Made by a program: the position numbers and the translations under genes. Positions 13,511 to 14,333 of a stretch of DNA of 14,333 nucleotides are shown here, in pieces. Each line of letters starts with the position of its first letter. The stretch's first letter is position 1. Below the pieces are notes generated by a model. That model did not search any database and was not told where the DNA came from. It saw only the letters and a list, made by a program, of their open reading frames with translations. The DNA comes from Desulfobacterales bacterium (GTDB lineage: Bacteria > Desulfobacterota > Desulfobacteria > Desulfobacterales > Desulfosalsimonadaceae), in NCBI GenBank assembly GCA_018399455.1, contig JAGYOT010000007.1, positions 1 to 14,333 on the forward strand, in the 5' to 3' direction.

Positions 13511-14230
13511 ATGGCTGGACTTGCGGTTAACGTTGATCATATCGCTACCCTCCGCCAGGCCCGGGGGGCGGACTATCCCGATCCTGTGGCAGCGGCCGTG
13601 CTGGCTGAACTCGGCGGTGCGGACGGGATTGTCGTTCATTTACGAGGCGATCGCCGGCACGTCCAGGACCGGGATTTGTACCTGCTGAAACAGACGGTTC
13701 TATCCAAGCTGATTCTGGAGATGGCCGCCACACCGGAAACGCTTCAAATTGCAGCCGACGTCCAACCGGACCTGGTTACCCTGGTGCCGGAAAGGCGTGA
13801 AGAAATCACCACTGAGGGCGGTCTTGATGCCATCGCCCTGACCGACACCGTTTCAAACGCGATTGAAGCCCTGCATGGCCGGGACATACCGGTCAGCCTT
13901 TTCATTGACCCGGATCGCCGCCAGATCGAAAAGGCCCGTGAACTGAACGCAGATATGATCGAGATCCATACCGGACGTTTTTGCGATGTCAAAAAACCGA
14001 ATGAAAAATCAGCGGCGTTTGCTGACATCGAAACTGCGGCCAAAAGGGCCAAGGCCCTTGATTTGGGCGTTAATGCCGGGCACGGGATCTGCTACAACAC
14101 GATCAAGTCCTTTCACGGGCTGTCCGAAATTGATGAATACAGCATCGGCCACAGCATTGTGGCCCGGGCCGCCCTGGTGGGCATGGAGAAGGCTGTTCGC
14201 GAAATGAGAGCTTTAATTGTAGGAATTTAG
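13511..14230 (+). CDS. pdxJ: Pyridoxine 5'-phosphate synthase
   Basis: Last step of the DXP-dependent vitamin B6 route: condenses 1-deoxy-D-xylulose 5-phosphate with 3-amino-2-oxopropyl phosphate to pyridoxine 5'-phosphate. 239 aa TIM barrel, normal length. Visible signatures are NVDHIATLRQARG (7-19), VHLRGDRRH (42-50, H43, R45), LEMA (E70), LVPERREEITTEGGLD, EIHTGRF and VNAGHG (H191). One oddity is G46: nearly all PdxJ proteins I know have Glu here (HLREDRRH). The codon is GGC, one base from Glu GAG only with a second change. The start ATG has GGCAGGA about 9-10 nt upstream. It lies between ybeY (18 bp) and the nnr gene (15 bp). acpS, often next to pdxJ, is absent. Confidence 0.96.
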   Translation: MAGLAVNVDHIATLRQARGADYPDPVAAAVLAELGGADGIVVHLRGDRRHVQDRDLYLLKQTVLSKLILEMAATPETLQIAADVQPDLVTLVPERREEITTEGGLDAIALTDTVSNAIEALHGRDIPVSLFIDPDRRQIEKARELNADMIEIHTGRFCDVKKPNEKSAAFADIETAAKRAKALDLGVNAGHGICYNTIKSFHGLSEIDEYSIGHSIVARAALVGMEKAVREMRALIVGI

Positions 14231-14245
14231 CGAAAGGATATATCC

Positions 14246-14333
14246 ATGCTTGTCGTCACAGCGGATGAAATGAGGGAAATGGACCGGCAGACCATTGATG
14301 CCTTCGGCCTGCCAGGGCGGAACCTGATGGAAA
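14246..14333 (+). CDS. NAD(P)H-hydrate epimerase/dehydratase, N-terminal start (cut by window edge)
   Basis: Only the first 29 codons are in the window: MLVVTADEMREMDRQTIDAF followed by GLPGRNLME. This matches the start of the YjeF N-terminal domain (NAD(P)HX epimerase; typical form TxxEMRxLDxxAI...GIPGxxLMENAG). In many bacteria it is fused to the ADP/ATP-dependent NAD(P)HX dehydratase; whether that is so here lies beyond the edge. The enzyme repairs hydrated NADH/NADPH. The ATG is preceded by AAAGGA about 7 nt upstream. Last visible gene of the ybeZ-pgpH-ybeY-pdxJ run. Confidence 0.88.
   Translation, partial: MLVVTADEMREMDRQTIDAFGLPGRNLME

Overview
The window looks like the chromosome of a strictly anaerobic sulfate-reducing bacterium of the Desulfobacterota (former Deltaproteobacteria), probably near the Desulfobacterales. 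The main evidence is a full-length dissimilatory sulfite reductase alpha gene (dsrA) followed by the start of dsrB, with every cofactor cysteine in place. The order phoH (ybeZ) - pgpH - ybeY - pdxJ - nnr and the deltaproteobacterial-type YkgJ cysteine-cluster proteins agree with this. Most reading frames are dense and well formed. I see no complete insertion sequence, prophage, CRISPR array, tRNA or rRNA.

Layout. (1) 1-2377, minus strand: a TPR protein gene, then dsrA and dsrB. A near-consensus sigma70-type promoter lies 158-186 bp upstream of the dsrA start, giving dsrAB its own promoter and a leader of about 150 nt. (2) 2378-2656: a divergent promoter region with a perfect 14-bp palindrome in the TPR leader. 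(3) 2657-3691, plus: a long dihydrodipicolinate-synthase-family gene ending at a clear hairpin terminator. (4) 3789-5944, minus: a three-gene cassette of small YkgJ-type protein, atypical short-chain dehydrogenase and larger YkgJ-type protein; the first two overlap by 11 bp. (5) 6199-6723, plus: infC (IF3), apparently starting at an AUA codon and without its usual thrS/rpmI/rplT neighbours. (6) 6775-6919: a MITE-like imperfect palindrome with 18-bp terminal inverted repeats. (7) 7060-8868, plus: a class II fructose-bisphosphate aldolase family gene and a zinc-ribbon NUDIX hydrolase. (8) 8919-9464, minus: a CvpA-family membrane protein. (9) 9757 to the right edge, plus: a tight run of PhoH-like ATPase, PgpH-type 7TM-HD phosphodiesterase, YbeY, PdxJ and the start of the NAD(P)HX repair enzyme. 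pgpH and ybeY overlap by 101 bp.

How the genes fit together. DsrAB is the terminal reductase of sulfate respiration. The phoH-pgpH-ybeY-pdxJ-nnr run is a housekeeping operon for RNA maturation, cyclic-di-AMP turnover, vitamin B6 synthesis and nicotinamide cofactor repair. The aldolase-family enzyme probably serves gluconeogenesis or glycolysis. The roles of the TPR protein, the DapA-like protein and the YkgJ-SDR-YkgJ cassette are not known to me. The observations most worth a second look are the SDR that lacks its catalytic lysine between two cysteine-cluster proteins, the AUA-started infC in an unusual location, the MITE-like palindrome, and the long pgpH/ybeY overlap.
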